From: Pleurobrachia bachei
Taxonomy: Eukaryota > Ctenophora > Tentaculata > Cydippida > Pleurobrachiidae
Assembly (NCBI GenBank): GCA_000695325.1
Contig: AVPN01000915.1
Span: 3,387-31,713, forward strand
DNA length: 28,327 bases
Reading direction: 5' to 3'
How positions within the stretch are numbered: the stretch's first letter is position 1; each line of letters begins with the position of its first letter. The notes beneath the pieces were generated by a model. That model was not told the origin of the DNA. It saw only the letters and a list, made by a program, of their open reading frames with translations, and did no database searches. Positions 17,866 through 27,935 of this stretch are shown piece by piece. A program made the translations under genes and the position numbers.

Positions 17866-18768
17866 TTAATCGCTATCATCATCAAATGTTGTTTTAGTTC
17901 CCGCGAAAACGTCTATCTGAGCTGATTGTGAGGCTTGTTGTTTCTTAGCAAGCCACGAGGGATGTTCTGATTTCTCAGTTCGTTTAATTTTCTCCTCAGC
18001 TTTGAGCCTTTTCATAATCTCCTGAGCACTCGGAGGAGCATCCTGTTTCCTCTTACCTCCAACCACATTTCCTTTCTGCTTCTTGTCAGGTTGAGGTTTT
18101 GATGATGTCAATATCAGATGTTTTGCTTTCTCTCCATACTTTTCTTCCGCCTGTTTCTGTCGAGCTCGTTGTCCGGGTCTGTTCTTCTTAGTCGTCAGAA
18201 TATCCTGTAACACCTCATCCTCCTCCTCTTTATAAGGTTTTTTAATCTGAGCTGCTGCTGCTTCAACTTTGGGAGGACGCTCTTTCTTTGGAGGTCGTGG
18301 TTTCCGTTCTGCCTCCTTACCTAACAGGGGATTGACATAGGCCATGAAGGAGAATTTGTCCTCTAAGAGTTCTGATTTAAACCAACTGCTGGTGGAGGAT
18401 TCTGGATCTGAGGGTCGTGTGAAGTTATCTGAAACCAGTTCCGCGATCAGACTCTCCAAATTTAGCTGTTTCATGTCCTCTAGCTTGACAAGGAAGCGGT
18501 CAACTTTTCTTTGATTTTTGGATACCTGCTGTTCCGTGCCTTTCTTTCCTTTCAGTACTTTGATCCGACGAGTGAGTTTTTGGACGAGAAACAGTCGGCG
18601 TTTTTTGGCGAGCCTTTGCATTTTGACATGGTGTTTGTGGGTTATAGGCTCGAGACTGGGGGTTTCTTCGAGACTGGGGGTTTCCTCGAGACTGGGGGTT
18701 TCTTGCTGGTTATCGGGTTCGGAAGGGGAGGAAGCTTCATCCTCACTTATCTCTGGTTCTGTAGTCAT
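17866..18768 (-). CDS. SRFBP1: SRFBP1 / BUD22-domain protein
   Basis: BUD22-family protein. Yeast Bud22 acts in 40S ribosomal subunit maturation in the nucleolus; the vertebrate homologue was described as an SRF-binding protein. Single exon, 300 aa (human about 430). The acidic N-terminus has a six-residue repeat (EETPSL, three times), followed by a basic helical region (KRRLFLVQKLTRRIKVLKG) that matches the family core. The middle is lysine-rich, and the conserved C-terminus has HPSW ... IDVFAG ... TTFDD, characteristic of BUD22 endings. The ATG sits one base after CCTTTCTCAG. The gene ends 85 bp upstream of the next gene, the tightest gap in the window. The absence of introns here and in FAM185A stands out from the intron-rich neighbours. 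Confidence 0.85.
   Translation of the reverse strand: MTTEPEISEDEASSPSEPDNQQETPSLEETPSLEETPSLEPITHKHHVKMQRLAKKRRLFLVQKLTRRIKVLKGKKGTEQQVSKNQRKVDRFLVKLEDMKQLNLESLIAELVSDNFTRPSDPESSTSSWFKSELLEDKFSFMAYVNPLLGKEAERKPRPPKKERPPKVEAAAAQIKKPYKEEEDEVLQDILTTKKNRPGQRARQKQAEEKYGEKAKHLILTSSKPQPDKKQKGNVVGGKRKQDAPPSAQEIMKRLKAEEKIKRTEKSEHPSWLAKKQQASQSAQIDVFAGTKTTFDDDSD
18649..18706. repeat. 18-bp coding repeat in SRFBP1 N-terminus
   Basis: Three in-frame copies of an 18-bp unit encode EETPSL repeats in the acidic N-terminal tail. Confidence 0.9.
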
Positions 18769-18908
18769 TCTGAGAAAGGATTTGAGGGTTAGGACATTAC
18801 AAAGGAGAGTCTGGCACTAAAACACGATTTATAACGGCATGAAAGTCGAAAATTGTAAAAATGCATAAATTGTATATTATAAGAGAATAAAACACACTAC
18901 TCAAGAAT

Positions 18909-21900
18909 CTAAATCTCCTCCGCCCCCTCACCCTCGCGTGATTGTATAGTCAATGTTTGGCCATCTTGGGAGATCTCAACAAACCATTCTGACCCACTTT
19001 CTGTTGTTTTATCGCCTGTTTTATCAGGCACATTGGACTGATCTTTCTGAATTTCACTTGGTTTAACACCACCGTTGTCTTCCAAAGTGGCGACATTATC
19101 AGACAATGGTTCGGCATTAGATTCGGACTTCTCTGAGATTGTACAAGGTTCACTTGATAAGGTTCGTTTAGGTGGTCCTTCAGGAAATACATTCCGTAAC
19201 CTTCTGATCGACTCCTGTACCGATATACCAGCGAGAGAGATAGGTTTCCGGGCAGTAGGCGGGACTACCACAACCTTACTCTTTTGGGGAGTCAGTTCCT
19301 TCTTCTTCTTCTGCATCAGCCCATATTCAAGATCAAAGACACTTTTCCGCTTCTTCTCCTTTGCCTCCTCGATACCCTCCGCAGTGACCTCAGGAGGCGG
19401 GGTAACCACTTTCTCCTGTCTTCTCTGTTCCTTCCTAAACGCCACCACACACACTGGGCAGTACACCACAGTACCTTCATCGGGTTTAGTGCCACACGTC
19501 TCGTGAAGCATCCGTTTACACGTGAAACATATTGTCTTGACGGACCTATCACGGGCAGTGCAAACTCGGCATTTAGTCTCAACTGAGCCCATCTCCCAGA
19601 TTCGACCAGAGGCAGCTGCTGCAGGTGCGGGTTTCTCAACCGGAGCTGGTTTTACTGCTTCTTTCTTCGGCTGTGCTGCAGCTCCTTTACTTTTCTGTTC
19701 CTTCTTCTGTTCCTTCTTCTTCTCATTCTTCTTTTCGCCTTCCCCAAATAACTTAGGTTTGCGTATCGTCCGACCGAACTTGGAGGAACGTCGGTTTGAA
19801 GTTTCATTATCATCTTCCTTATCTTCTTTTGTCTCAGGTTTGATCTTCTTTCGTTTGGCGGGATGAAGGGGTCCATCTGAATCAGAGTCCGTACATCTGA
19901 AACACAACCACGCCCAGGATTTGTTTATCTTAGGATTCCGTGTGAGGGGTGGGTCCAGGCAGCCAAAATGAAACCACATCTTACACTCATCACAATCCAC
20001 CATTTTCTCCGGGGTCGTGCCCATTTTACAGATATCACACGTTTTCAGGCCCAGTTTCTGCTGTATCACACTCAGTACATCGAGTTATAATAAGAGTATG
20101 TCCGTGACCCCATACCACTTCTGGTGTGGAGCGGCAATGTTAAGGAACCTCCAAACTGATTCCACCTTCTTTTTAACCCGTGACGTCTTCTTTTGCATGT
20201 CCGACAAATGTTTCCTGAGCTCTTCCACCTCGGCCTGCAGCTGATGTTCCTCCTCCCTATACTCCAGCTGCTTCAGGTACGCAACATTCTGTTCCTCTCT
20301 AGCCGCACGTGCCCTGTTCACGTACATCTCGTGTTGTTTCACAAAACCAACTGACAGCTCTGGTTCTATCCTTCGAGACGGTTCTGTGATATCTCCCCCG
20401 TCTGCAAGTACAATGTGGGTATCTAAACCGTGGATTTCCGCTTTCCGAGTCAGCTTGGTGAACGCCGAGACAGAGCCAAAGAGGGCTCGAGGATGTTTTT
20501 CAGTCATGACCGCGGGTACTGTCCGCTCTGAGCGGGCCGCTAGGAACTTCTCCCGATGTTCCGTTATGACCTTCTTCACATCACCACTCACCTCCCGTTG
20601 CCTAGCAGCACTCTCATACTGCATGTGGTGTTGGTATGCCTTCTTTCGACCACGTGCCACATCCTTGTCCACGTGTATTTTACAGTACCCGTAGAAGGGC
20701 TTTGTGCTGCTCGCCTCGTCAGGCTTTTCCTCGAGATACCCCAACATTTGGGCACAAGTAACATGAAATGAGGTCCTACACATACCAGCCTCACAGTCAA
20801 GAACGAGACCGGTGTAGGCGTAACGGATATCAACACACAGATGGCACCTCTTGGCACCGAACTGCGAGGGCGGGATGTCTGTGGTGACAATGGGACTCAA
20901 GGTGGTCGTATCCCCAAATCCAATACCATCAACATACAGTGCACACAACATGTGACACCACTTCCCTGAGTCAGTGCTCTTCATCAGCCCACCAGTGTTG
21001 GGGCACAGCTCGCATTGTGGTGAGGGATCATTCGCCACGCACACCTCACACACCCAGTCTTCCTCATCCGTCCAGTCCTCACCGGTGAAGCAGCCATGGT
21101 GGACTGCCACCCCACAACTATCACATGTTATCATGTCATCCTCGTCACTGTCCCCCAGACACACGGAACACAATACCTCCATATCGTCCAGATTTAGCTG
21201 AGGTTCTGGTTTATGATCTTCTTCTTCTTCATCGTCGGCTTCTTCTGTTATGATACGTGCAATGGATTTCTTTTTACCCCGGGATCTTTTCTTTGGAGCT
21301 GGTGCGGTGTCCTGTTCCTTCACTTCCTCTTTCTTCACTTCATTTTCTTCATCAACCTGATCCTCAATTTCTGCCTTGCTTGCATTCCATTCCTCGTCCT
21401 CCGAACTAGAATCACTGGACATCGCCTTGGCAGCTTCCGCTATCTCATTACTAAACTGGATGGGCTTAACCCGTCGCTTACCGGGGGCTCGCGTAGCAAA
21501 CAGAAACGGAAGATCTTTTGCGGAGATGTTCACTGGTTTCTTTTCTCCTTCTTCTTCTTTGATATCTTTTGGGTCGGGTGGTGGAATATTGAGCTCGGTG
21601 TTCTCCTTACTATCATGATCATCGCCTGTCTCAACAGCACTCTCACTACCTGATCCACCACTCTCCCTCCCACTGTCACCATCCTCACCATCCTGATCAC
21701 CACTGTCACCATCACCACTGTCACCACTCTGATCACCACCTTCATCTTCTCCCTTCCAGTCCTCATCAGAACTACTAGTGGCGTCACTGTCAACTAGTTT
21801 TATTTGCTTACTCTTGTCCTTGACAGGCCTGATCGTTCGTCTCGGTCGACCTGACCTGGTTATAAGGGGCTCAAACACTGCTTTCTCTGCAGCAAGTGGT

Positions 21901-22241
21901 TCCTGGGATGATTCTCCGTTAACCTTATCGGAATTTTCTGGCAATGAGTCAACATTATTTGAGGATGGGGCAACATTGGTCGTATCAGTTGATTCTGGGA
22001 TATGTGGAGGAGAATTGGGAAAAGCAGCAGATTCTTCAACCAATAGAGAGTTTGATGAAGGAGCAGGTTTCTCAACAGATAGAGAGTTTGATGAAGGAGC
22101 AGGTTCCTCAACAGATAGAGAGTTTGATGAAGGAGCAGGTTCCTGTAAAGATGAAGATAATGATGGAAGAGCAGGACTACTATTCGATTGCTCCGTCAGG
22201 GGATGAAATATTGGTTCATTTTGTGGTGCTCCATCAGACAT
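18909..22241 (-). CDS. PHF14: PHF14: PHD-finger chromatin protein
   Basis: Nuclear histone-reader protein with several PHD fingers. Two long open frames make up the gene: exon 1 about 20109-22241 and exon 2 18909-20060, joined by a proposed 48-nt intron (20061-20108; donor GTCACG is weak, acceptor GATACAG), giving about 1094 aa. The N-terminus (residues 1-350) is acidic, Ser/Asp/Glu-rich, with a 12-residue repeat. It is followed by PHD1 (VLCSVCLGDSDEDDMITC...), a zinc knuckle and an extended PHD (CELCPNTGG ... CHMLCALY ... CHLC ... FHVTCAQMLG). Then comes a coiled coil ending LSDMQKKTSRVKKK. Exon 2 has PHD3 (CDICKMGTTPEKMVDC ... HFGCLDPPLTR) and a C-terminal degenerate PHD (CRVCTARDRS ... CPVC). 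This order matches PHF14. The ATG is 8 nt after TCTCTACAG. The two frames being separate genes is unlikely because exon 2 lacks an ATG at its PHD3 start. Confidence 0.92.
22033..22146. repeat. 36-bp coding repeat in PHF14 N-terminus
   Basis: About three in-frame copies of a 36-bp unit encoding EPAPSSNSLSVE-type repeats near residues 30-70, in a low-complexity acidic tail. Confidence 0.92.
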
Positions 22242-22503
22242 CGGAGTCCCTGTAGAGAGAGAAAGGGTTGTGGGTAATACAAGGTAGGTTAGGGTTGGAA
22301 TTATTTAAGGCAATGCAGCGACCGTGCGGGCTGCGTTTAAATAGAGGTATTGAATATTGAATAAGTGTTGGGGTCAAGAGACAGAGAATAAAAGACAGAG
22401 TTTAGCAACAAATATAACAAAAATAAACTACAGTTTAAAATAAACTGAAATAAAAACATTGAAACTATAAAAACGTCCGACGGTGTCTCTGTCTAGATGT
22501 AGC

Positions 22504-23589
22504 CTAAGATCCGTTTAGCCCCCGGAGAGTTAAATCGTAGACGACCTCTTCAATCTTCTTCACGTCGTACTTCAGTGTGTCGTATCGTTTTCTCAGGAAA
22601 TCATTCTTCAGATTCAGTAGACGGAACCTGCAAAAGATTTAAATTAGTTAAAATTATGAATTGTAATTAGTAATTCAATTAGGAAGCTCACTAGTTATCA
22701 GTTTTATTTAAATCTCGAGGTTCAACTAACTATAACATACCCAGACTCCAGCTCTTTGACAAAAGCAGCAATTTTTAGGGGTGTTGAGTAGTCCTTGGCA
22801 GTCACTCTATTGACTGCAAACCTTGCAAGGTCAGAACACATGAAGAGTAGGCCAACTAGGTAGTCCTCGAGGGGCAGGTGGAATTCTTTAGGATCGTCAC
22901 TTGCACTTACTGAAAATAAAGATGTCAATTTATTGATTTGGTACTTGTCCTAGAGATCTATAGGTCATTAAAATAAATGGTGTTGTGGGAATAATAAACG
23001 GGATTTCCCACTTAAATAGTATTTATAATCATACCTCCAAGAAGGTTTGAAGCCTCCTCCTTATCCAGTAGGGAGTAGTGAGATAGAAAGTGGAGGAGTG
23101 ACATTTTAGCAACCAGGGACTGGGTAATAGTCTTCCAAAAATCATGGTACTTATAGAACTGCTCCTGAGGTACGACACTCTTTAGTGTTCCAAAGTGTTC
23201 CCGAGCTCGTCCCATTATCTCCCCGCAACTTCGTTCAAGGGAGGGAACATCTGGGAGGGGGAGAGATGGGAGGGAGAGAGAGAGTGTGTCTGTGTTGGAG
23301 AGAAAAAGATACTAACTATTTTATGACAGTGACATTAAATATGTGTTTATGACAGTGTTTTTAGATTTTATTTACTGCCATTTTCAAAGACTGTCACTCA
23401 TACTCAAACAGACACATACTTACCAATGGCTTTTGGAAGGTGAATAACATCGATATTGCAGTTTAATTGGCGATTACATAACTCCAATTCTGCAATTACA
23501 TCACGGATTTGTTGTCTGACTTCCCGATCCTTGGAAAAGTAACCCTCGAAGCTAGCAAAGAGCTCGGCTCCTGTCTCAAAACTTGTCAT
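22504..23589 (-). CDS. TSN: TSN: translin
   Basis: Translin is a helical single-strand nucleic-acid-binding protein. With TRAX (TSNAX) it forms the C3PO endoribonuclease, which acts on siRNA passenger strands and tRNA processing fragments. Exons: 23424-23589, 23035-23250, 22741-22909, 22504-22627 (675 nt, 224 aa; human 228). Family signatures are clear: RAREHFGTLKS, FHLPLEDYLVGLL, LARFAVNRVTAKDYS and FRLLNLKNDFLRKRYD, then DVKKIEEVVYDL. As expected for translin, the TRAX catalytic acidic residues are not sought here. The ATG is 5 nt after TTGTTGTAG. Exon 1 and the 5' part of exon 2 are present again at 24032-24426 because of an 837-bp tandem duplication; the copy used here is the one contiguous with exons 2-4. 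Confidence 0.96.
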
Positions 23590-23776
23590 GCCTGCTACAA
23601 CAAAGTGGGTTTATTGGTTTGGTTTTGAGGGGAAAGGGTCATGAAAGTCTCATAAATGATAAACAACAATCTAAGTGGCTAAAAACGGTAATAAATTAGT
23701 TCAGGTTCTACACACTCACAGCACATATATATATCCCCAGGTCAAAAATACTGTCTTTAAAATTCTAAAACACAGT

Positions 23777-24031
23777 TCAATTATCTTCCTTCGCCTTTTT
23801 GTACTTGAACGATTTCAGGGGGTCATTTTTCCTTTTGGATGCCTGACCCTTGTAGTTACCGATCCTCTTTCTGCTGAGATCCAGTGCTTTCTTCTTGTTT
23901 GATGACTGCTGTCTGAGATTTCCCTTCAGTCCCGCTGGAATGAGATATTCAGGTACAGTTGCAAGATGCTCCTTGACCTCCCTCGGCTTGGCAACCTTGT
24001 CATGCCTCAACACCTGCAGATCCTGGGGGTT
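23777..24031 (-). pseudogene. DDX56 3'-terminal fragment (surplus)
   Basis: Second copy of the last 85 codons of DDX56, including the stop, fused at its 5' side to TSN exon 2 sequence. The frame is intact, with two or three amino-acid changes relative to the full gene (for example Arg/Lys and Asn/His near QQSS). It has no promoter or start of its own. Confidence 0.9.
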
Positions 24032-24426
24032 GTGTTCCCGAGCTCGTCCCATTATCTCCCCGCAACTTCGTTCAAGGGAGGGAACATCTGGGAGGGGGAG
24101 AGATGGGAGGGAGAGAGAGAGTGTGTCTGTGTTGGAGAGAAAAAGATACTAACTATTTTATGACAGTGACATTAAATATGTGTTTATGACAGTGTTTTTA
24201 GATTTTATTTACTGCCATTTTCAAAGACTGTCACTCATACTCAAACAGACACATACTTACCAATGGCTTTTGGAAGGTGAATAACATCGATATTGCAGTT
24301 TAATTGGCGATTACATAACTCCAATTCTGCAATTACATCACGGATTTGTTGTCTGACTTCCCGATCCTTGGAAAAGTAACCCTCGAAGCTAGCAAAGAGC
24401 TCGGCTCCTGTCTCAAAACTTGTCAT
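24032..24426 (-). pseudogene. Surplus TSN exon 1 and truncated exon 2
   Basis: Exon 1 copy at 24261-24426 with ATG, intact frame and GTAAGT donor; exon 2 5' part at 24032-24087, cut after REH-equivalent codons. It lies 187 bp after the DDX56 stop, the spacing typical of this gene array, so it may represent the original junction. Splicing from this exon 1 to the intact exon 2 downstream would make normal translin. Confidence 0.9.
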
Positions 24427-24613
24427 GCCTGCTACAACAAAGTGGGTTTATTGGTTTGGTTTTGAGGGGAAAGGGTCATGAAAGTCTCATAAATGATAAA
24501 CAACAATCTAAGTGGCTAAAAACGGTAATAAATTAGTTCAGGTTCTACACACTCACAGCACATATATATATCCCCAGGTCAAAAATACTGTCTTTAAAAT
24601 TCTAAAACACAGT

Positions 24614-27031
24614 TCAATTATCTTCCTTCGCCTTTTTGTACTTGAACGATTTCAGGGGGTCATTTTTCCTTTTGGATGCCTGACCCTTGTAGTTACCGAT
24701 CCTCTTTCTGCTGAGATCCAGTGCTTTCTTCTTGTGTGATGACTGCTGTTTGAGATTTCCTTTCAGTCCCGCTGGAATGAGGTATTCAGGTACAGTTGCA
24801 AGATGCTCCTTGACCTCCCTCGGCTTGGCAACCTTGTCATGCCTCAACACCTGCAGATCCTGGGGGTTTTCACTGAAAAAGTTCTTCAATTTCTCGGAAT
24901 TCATCATTTCCTCTTTAATCTCCTTTCTCCTCGCTTCCTGGACTGAAAACTTTGTCACCGCCCTGTTTGCATCCCTGCATCGGTACCGGAACCCCTCTAC
25001 AGACTTCATGTTGAAAGTGTAAGGTTTGAACTCGTCTTCCTGCTCGGCTGATTTAGAGAGGTGGTCCCTAAGCGCCTCAAATTGGGCCTTTAGATCTGGT
25101 GTCAGGAAGGTTAGGGATGAACCAGAGTTGAAAGCACGGGCTGTTCGACCCACCCGATGGACGTATTGCTGGGGCGTGGCCGGGAAATCAAAGTTAATGA
25201 TGTTATCTACCGCTTGGAAATCAATGCCACGTGCCACATTAGTATCCTTGTTCTGTTGGTCGTCTGTTGTAACAATGATATCAAATATTCCTGACAAAAC
25301 AGTGGGTGTCAGTGTGTGGAGATAGCTGCACTAAAATTCTCAAAACTAGACAATATCATCTTGCTATTTTTCAACTGCTCAATTTACTACCTCTGTTGAA
25401 CTGATCTATAGCGTGTTAGTGTATAGACTACGGACTATGGAAGTTCTAAAAACCAGACATAATTCCAGACATAATTCCACGAATGAGATCTGATCAGAAT
25501 TAAATAGGGAGGAAACCAATGCTCTACCTATTAAGCTACTACATACTCATAGTAGTTACTAGTTATTATCTAGCCAATGTTCTATTCTCAGTTCTCACCT
25601 CTGTTGAACTGATCTATAGCATGGACCACACAGTTGGCTGGCAACTCAAAATTCAACACACAGCACTTGATAGAGAACTGCTCCAGAAACAATTTAACTC
25701 GATAACACCTGAAAAAATTAGCAGGGTAGCGAGGTCAAAACTAATTGATTTTGTTCGCTTGTTTGTTAGTGCTGAGACGTGATTGACTGGAAGGTACAAA
25801 ACTGGTAAACACATACCTGTTTGTTTCCGATACAAATATGATAGTTTTCCCTCTCACTAGATTGAGCTTTAGCAGCGTGTAGAGGAGTAAGAACTTATCC
25901 TCCACAGGACATTTTATCAGATACTGCTCTAACTTGTTTTTCTGAGAAGAGTTAGGGGTTAGAAACACTGAGAAGATGAGAGATAGGGGTTACAAATTAT
26001 GAGAACTGGTAATGTTGACATGTCCAGAATGCCACGTGTAGTCTCCAATAAAAGGTCAAGTTTGCCACCCCTAAATCCCTAATTGTACCTGGAGTGATGT
26101 GGCAGCGAGATCAAGTGTAACCGGATCATTCAAGCTGAGACAGAGAGACTTGACATCCTCTGACATTGTAGCTGACATTAGGATAGTCTGTTTTACAGCC
26201 GGGAAGTGTTGTCTCAGCTCTGTTATATCAGCAGAGTAACCATATGAGAACTGGAGATCAGCTTCATCCAGAACTAGTAGAGAGAGGGAAGAGAGGGAGA
26301 GGGATGCTTCCTTTACTGCAGTTAGTAGACCCGCTGGGGTACCAACTATGATGTGGGGATCCCTGAGCAGCATAGCACGGATGGTGTCTGAGTTTGCATT
26401 CTGGGAGAGGTTCACCTGGAAGGGACAATTCAGTCAAGGGGGAGGGTGACTGAATGATAAAGGGGTGCCCGATTGATAAAAAGGGGCTTAATGCGTGAAT
26501 AATAAAAAGGGTAAAGAAAAGGGCACTGTATCTCTCATCAACGGAAGGGAAGTTGAACCTACCGTTGTGACATTACTAGTCCACTTTGTAAGAGATTGGA
26601 ACACTTTACTGGTCTGGCTGGCCAGTGTTTTAGTAGGAACCAATACTACCACAGAAAGGGGCTTTGGGGGAGTTTCCCGGAGCAGAATTTGTAGAGCGCT
26701 CAATGCATACGCCCCTGTTTTACCTGATGAATGATGGATGTTGGCTCAGAGTGTGAGTGAAAATTGACAATTAGTCAATTAGTACTCTACATCGAAATAA
26801 AATAAAACATTCGTGAAGTGTATACAGACCTGATCCTGTTTTAGATTTTGCTATAATGTCTCTTCCCTCCAGTGCAGTTGGAATGGTCGCTGCCTGCACT
26901 AAAGTAGGTTTAGCCCATCCAATCTTAGCAACTGCCTTCCCCAGCCTATCATCTAGCTTCAACTCTTTGAAGGATTTAATTTTCTCTGCAGTCTTCACCT
27001 CTTCGCTCGGTTCTTTAGCTGTCGACATCAT
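24614..27031 (-). CDS. DDX56: DDX56: DEAD-box RNA helicase, 60S ribosome biogenesis
   Basis: Nucleolar ATP-dependent RNA helicase (yeast Dbp9) for large-subunit pre-rRNA processing. Exons: 26830-27031, 26563-26723, 26089-26415, 25817-25941, 25599-25708, 24614-25290 (1602 nt, 533 aa; human 547). Motifs in order: Q motif region [10 protein letters not shown] ... PTLVQ; motif I KTGSGKTGA split by intron 1 inside the GKT loop; Ia VPTKTLA; Ib [44 protein letters not shown]. The C-terminus has the DDX56-specific GFRYRCRDA and [11 protein letters not shown], and ends in a lysine-rich nucleolar-type tail. The start is a double ATG (27026-27031), one base after CCTCTTTAG. Its 3' end is duplicated at 23777-24031. 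Confidence 0.96.
25389..25412. repeat. Copy of the DDX56 exon 5 donor region inside intron 5
   Basis: 24 nt identical to 25597-25620, offset 208 bp. It contains the last 22 nt of exon 5 and its GT. In the copy the donor context continues GTAGTA, so it could compete as a 5' splice site. Confidence 0.88.
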
Positions 27032-27154
27032 TCTAAAGAGGAAATGTGAATAACATAGTTGCTGTGAGTTTTGGGAGACGTTGAAATCAAGAAATACAAC
27101 AATGGGTTTTTACAGTAAACTCAGAAAATACACAGAATAAAATATCAACTTGGT

Positions 27155-27613
27155 TCACTTTGACGGTAATTGTCCAGGTTTTGGTTGTAAGCTACGGGTT
27201 TCCTCGGCGAATTGTTTTAGTCCATCCCACACGTGGTTATTTCTCAAGATTCCACGGTTACCCACACGTTTTCGTTGCCTTGTAGAGTTAGCATACCCAA
27301 CATCATTTACCCGTGCGTTAATCATTTTTGGAGTAGCACCAAGATCTCGTAGCCCCATGTAGTAAAACCGTTGCTTCAGCCGGAATTCCACATTATTCCT
27401 TTTGGCTTGCTTGTGGTCACGATTTGCAGTACAGAGCACAAACTTACTGTCCGTTCTGTGGTCGACAGCGTAATAGCAGTGATCACACATCTTCTTGGGT
27501 TCGTGGGTTACATGAACTGATCGGTGGGGTTGAAGGATCTTGCCGGGTTGGGAAAATGCTGAAATAGCCCTTGAGCATCCTCTGATAGCACCAATCAGAG
27601 GGATGAGTGACAT
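27155..27613 (-). CDS. Mitochondrial ribosomal protein bL36m-like, with long C-terminal extension
   Basis: Single exon, 152 aa. The N-terminus is basic and hydroxylated with few acidic residues, fitting mitochondrial import. Residues about 40-72 hold the bL36 zinc-ribbon pattern: KKMCDHC, then VLC-x5-HKQ, matching C-x2-C ... C-x5-H of L36. Unlike ordinary bL36m, which ends right after HKQ, about 80 further residues follow, rich in Arg and Asn (for example QRKRVGNRGILRN). I do not recognise this extension. It could be a lineage-specific mitoribosomal protein or a different family that shares the zinc knuckle. The ATG is 2 nt after a TATTTTAG site. It is the most upstream gene of the co-oriented array within this window. 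Confidence 0.65.
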   Translation of the reverse strand: MSLIPLIGAIRGCSRAISAFSQPGKILQPHRSVHVTHEPKKMCDHCYYAVDHRTDSKFVLCTANRDHKQAKRNNVEFRLKQRFYYMGLRDLGATPKMINARVNDVGYANSTRQRKRVGNRGILRNNHVWDGLKQFAEETRSLQPKPGQLPSK

Positions 27614-27875
27614 GTCTAAAATATTTCATAGGTTAGCGTACATCTTTGACCATTACAACCTTAATAATCTAAACGGTAGACGTAAGACGATCGATAGCAT
27701 TTAACCGATCACTACAAACTTTTTCCACGCCCTGGAGCCAGGTCCCAGGACATCGTCACCCCATACCAGTCGATCGCAAGAAATGGAAAACAAGTGGAAA
27801 AGTTGGCATTGAGGGGCCGGGGGCAGCAGCGCATTCCCAGTGGAAAAGTCACAAGTCACGACTTGGCATATGCTT

Positions 27876-27898
27876 CAGGCCCTTTTATAAAGGGCCTG
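27876..27898. repeat. Short GC-rich hairpin
   Basis: CAGGCCCTTT and AAAGGGCCTG are perfect 10-bp arms around a 3-nt loop. It is not followed by a T-run that would mark a terminator. Confidence 0.85.
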
Positions 27899-27935
27899 GA
27901 GGGAATACCGCGCTGGGGGGGAATACATAATCAAT

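Larger units (their letters stand above)
23195..24868. repeat. 837-bp tandem duplication across the DDX56-TSN boundary
   Basis: 23195-24031 and 24032-24868 are direct copies at an offset of exactly 837 bp. The TSN part seems identical. A handful of substitutions cluster in the DDX56 part near 23900-23945/24735-24785. The junction at 24031/24032 fuses DDX56 exon 6 to TSN exon 2 with no shared base. Confidence 0.95.

Noticed and set aside
18511-18820. Plus-strand frames opposite SRFBP1, PHF14 and CHTF18
   Set aside because: They are shadows of real minus-strand coding exons, with composition explained by the complementary codons.
18909-20060. Treating the two-PHD-finger frame as a separate gene
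   Set aside because: It has no ATG before PHD3, and PHF14 proteins have exactly this pair of C-terminal PHD fingers after the coiled coil, so it is the second exon.
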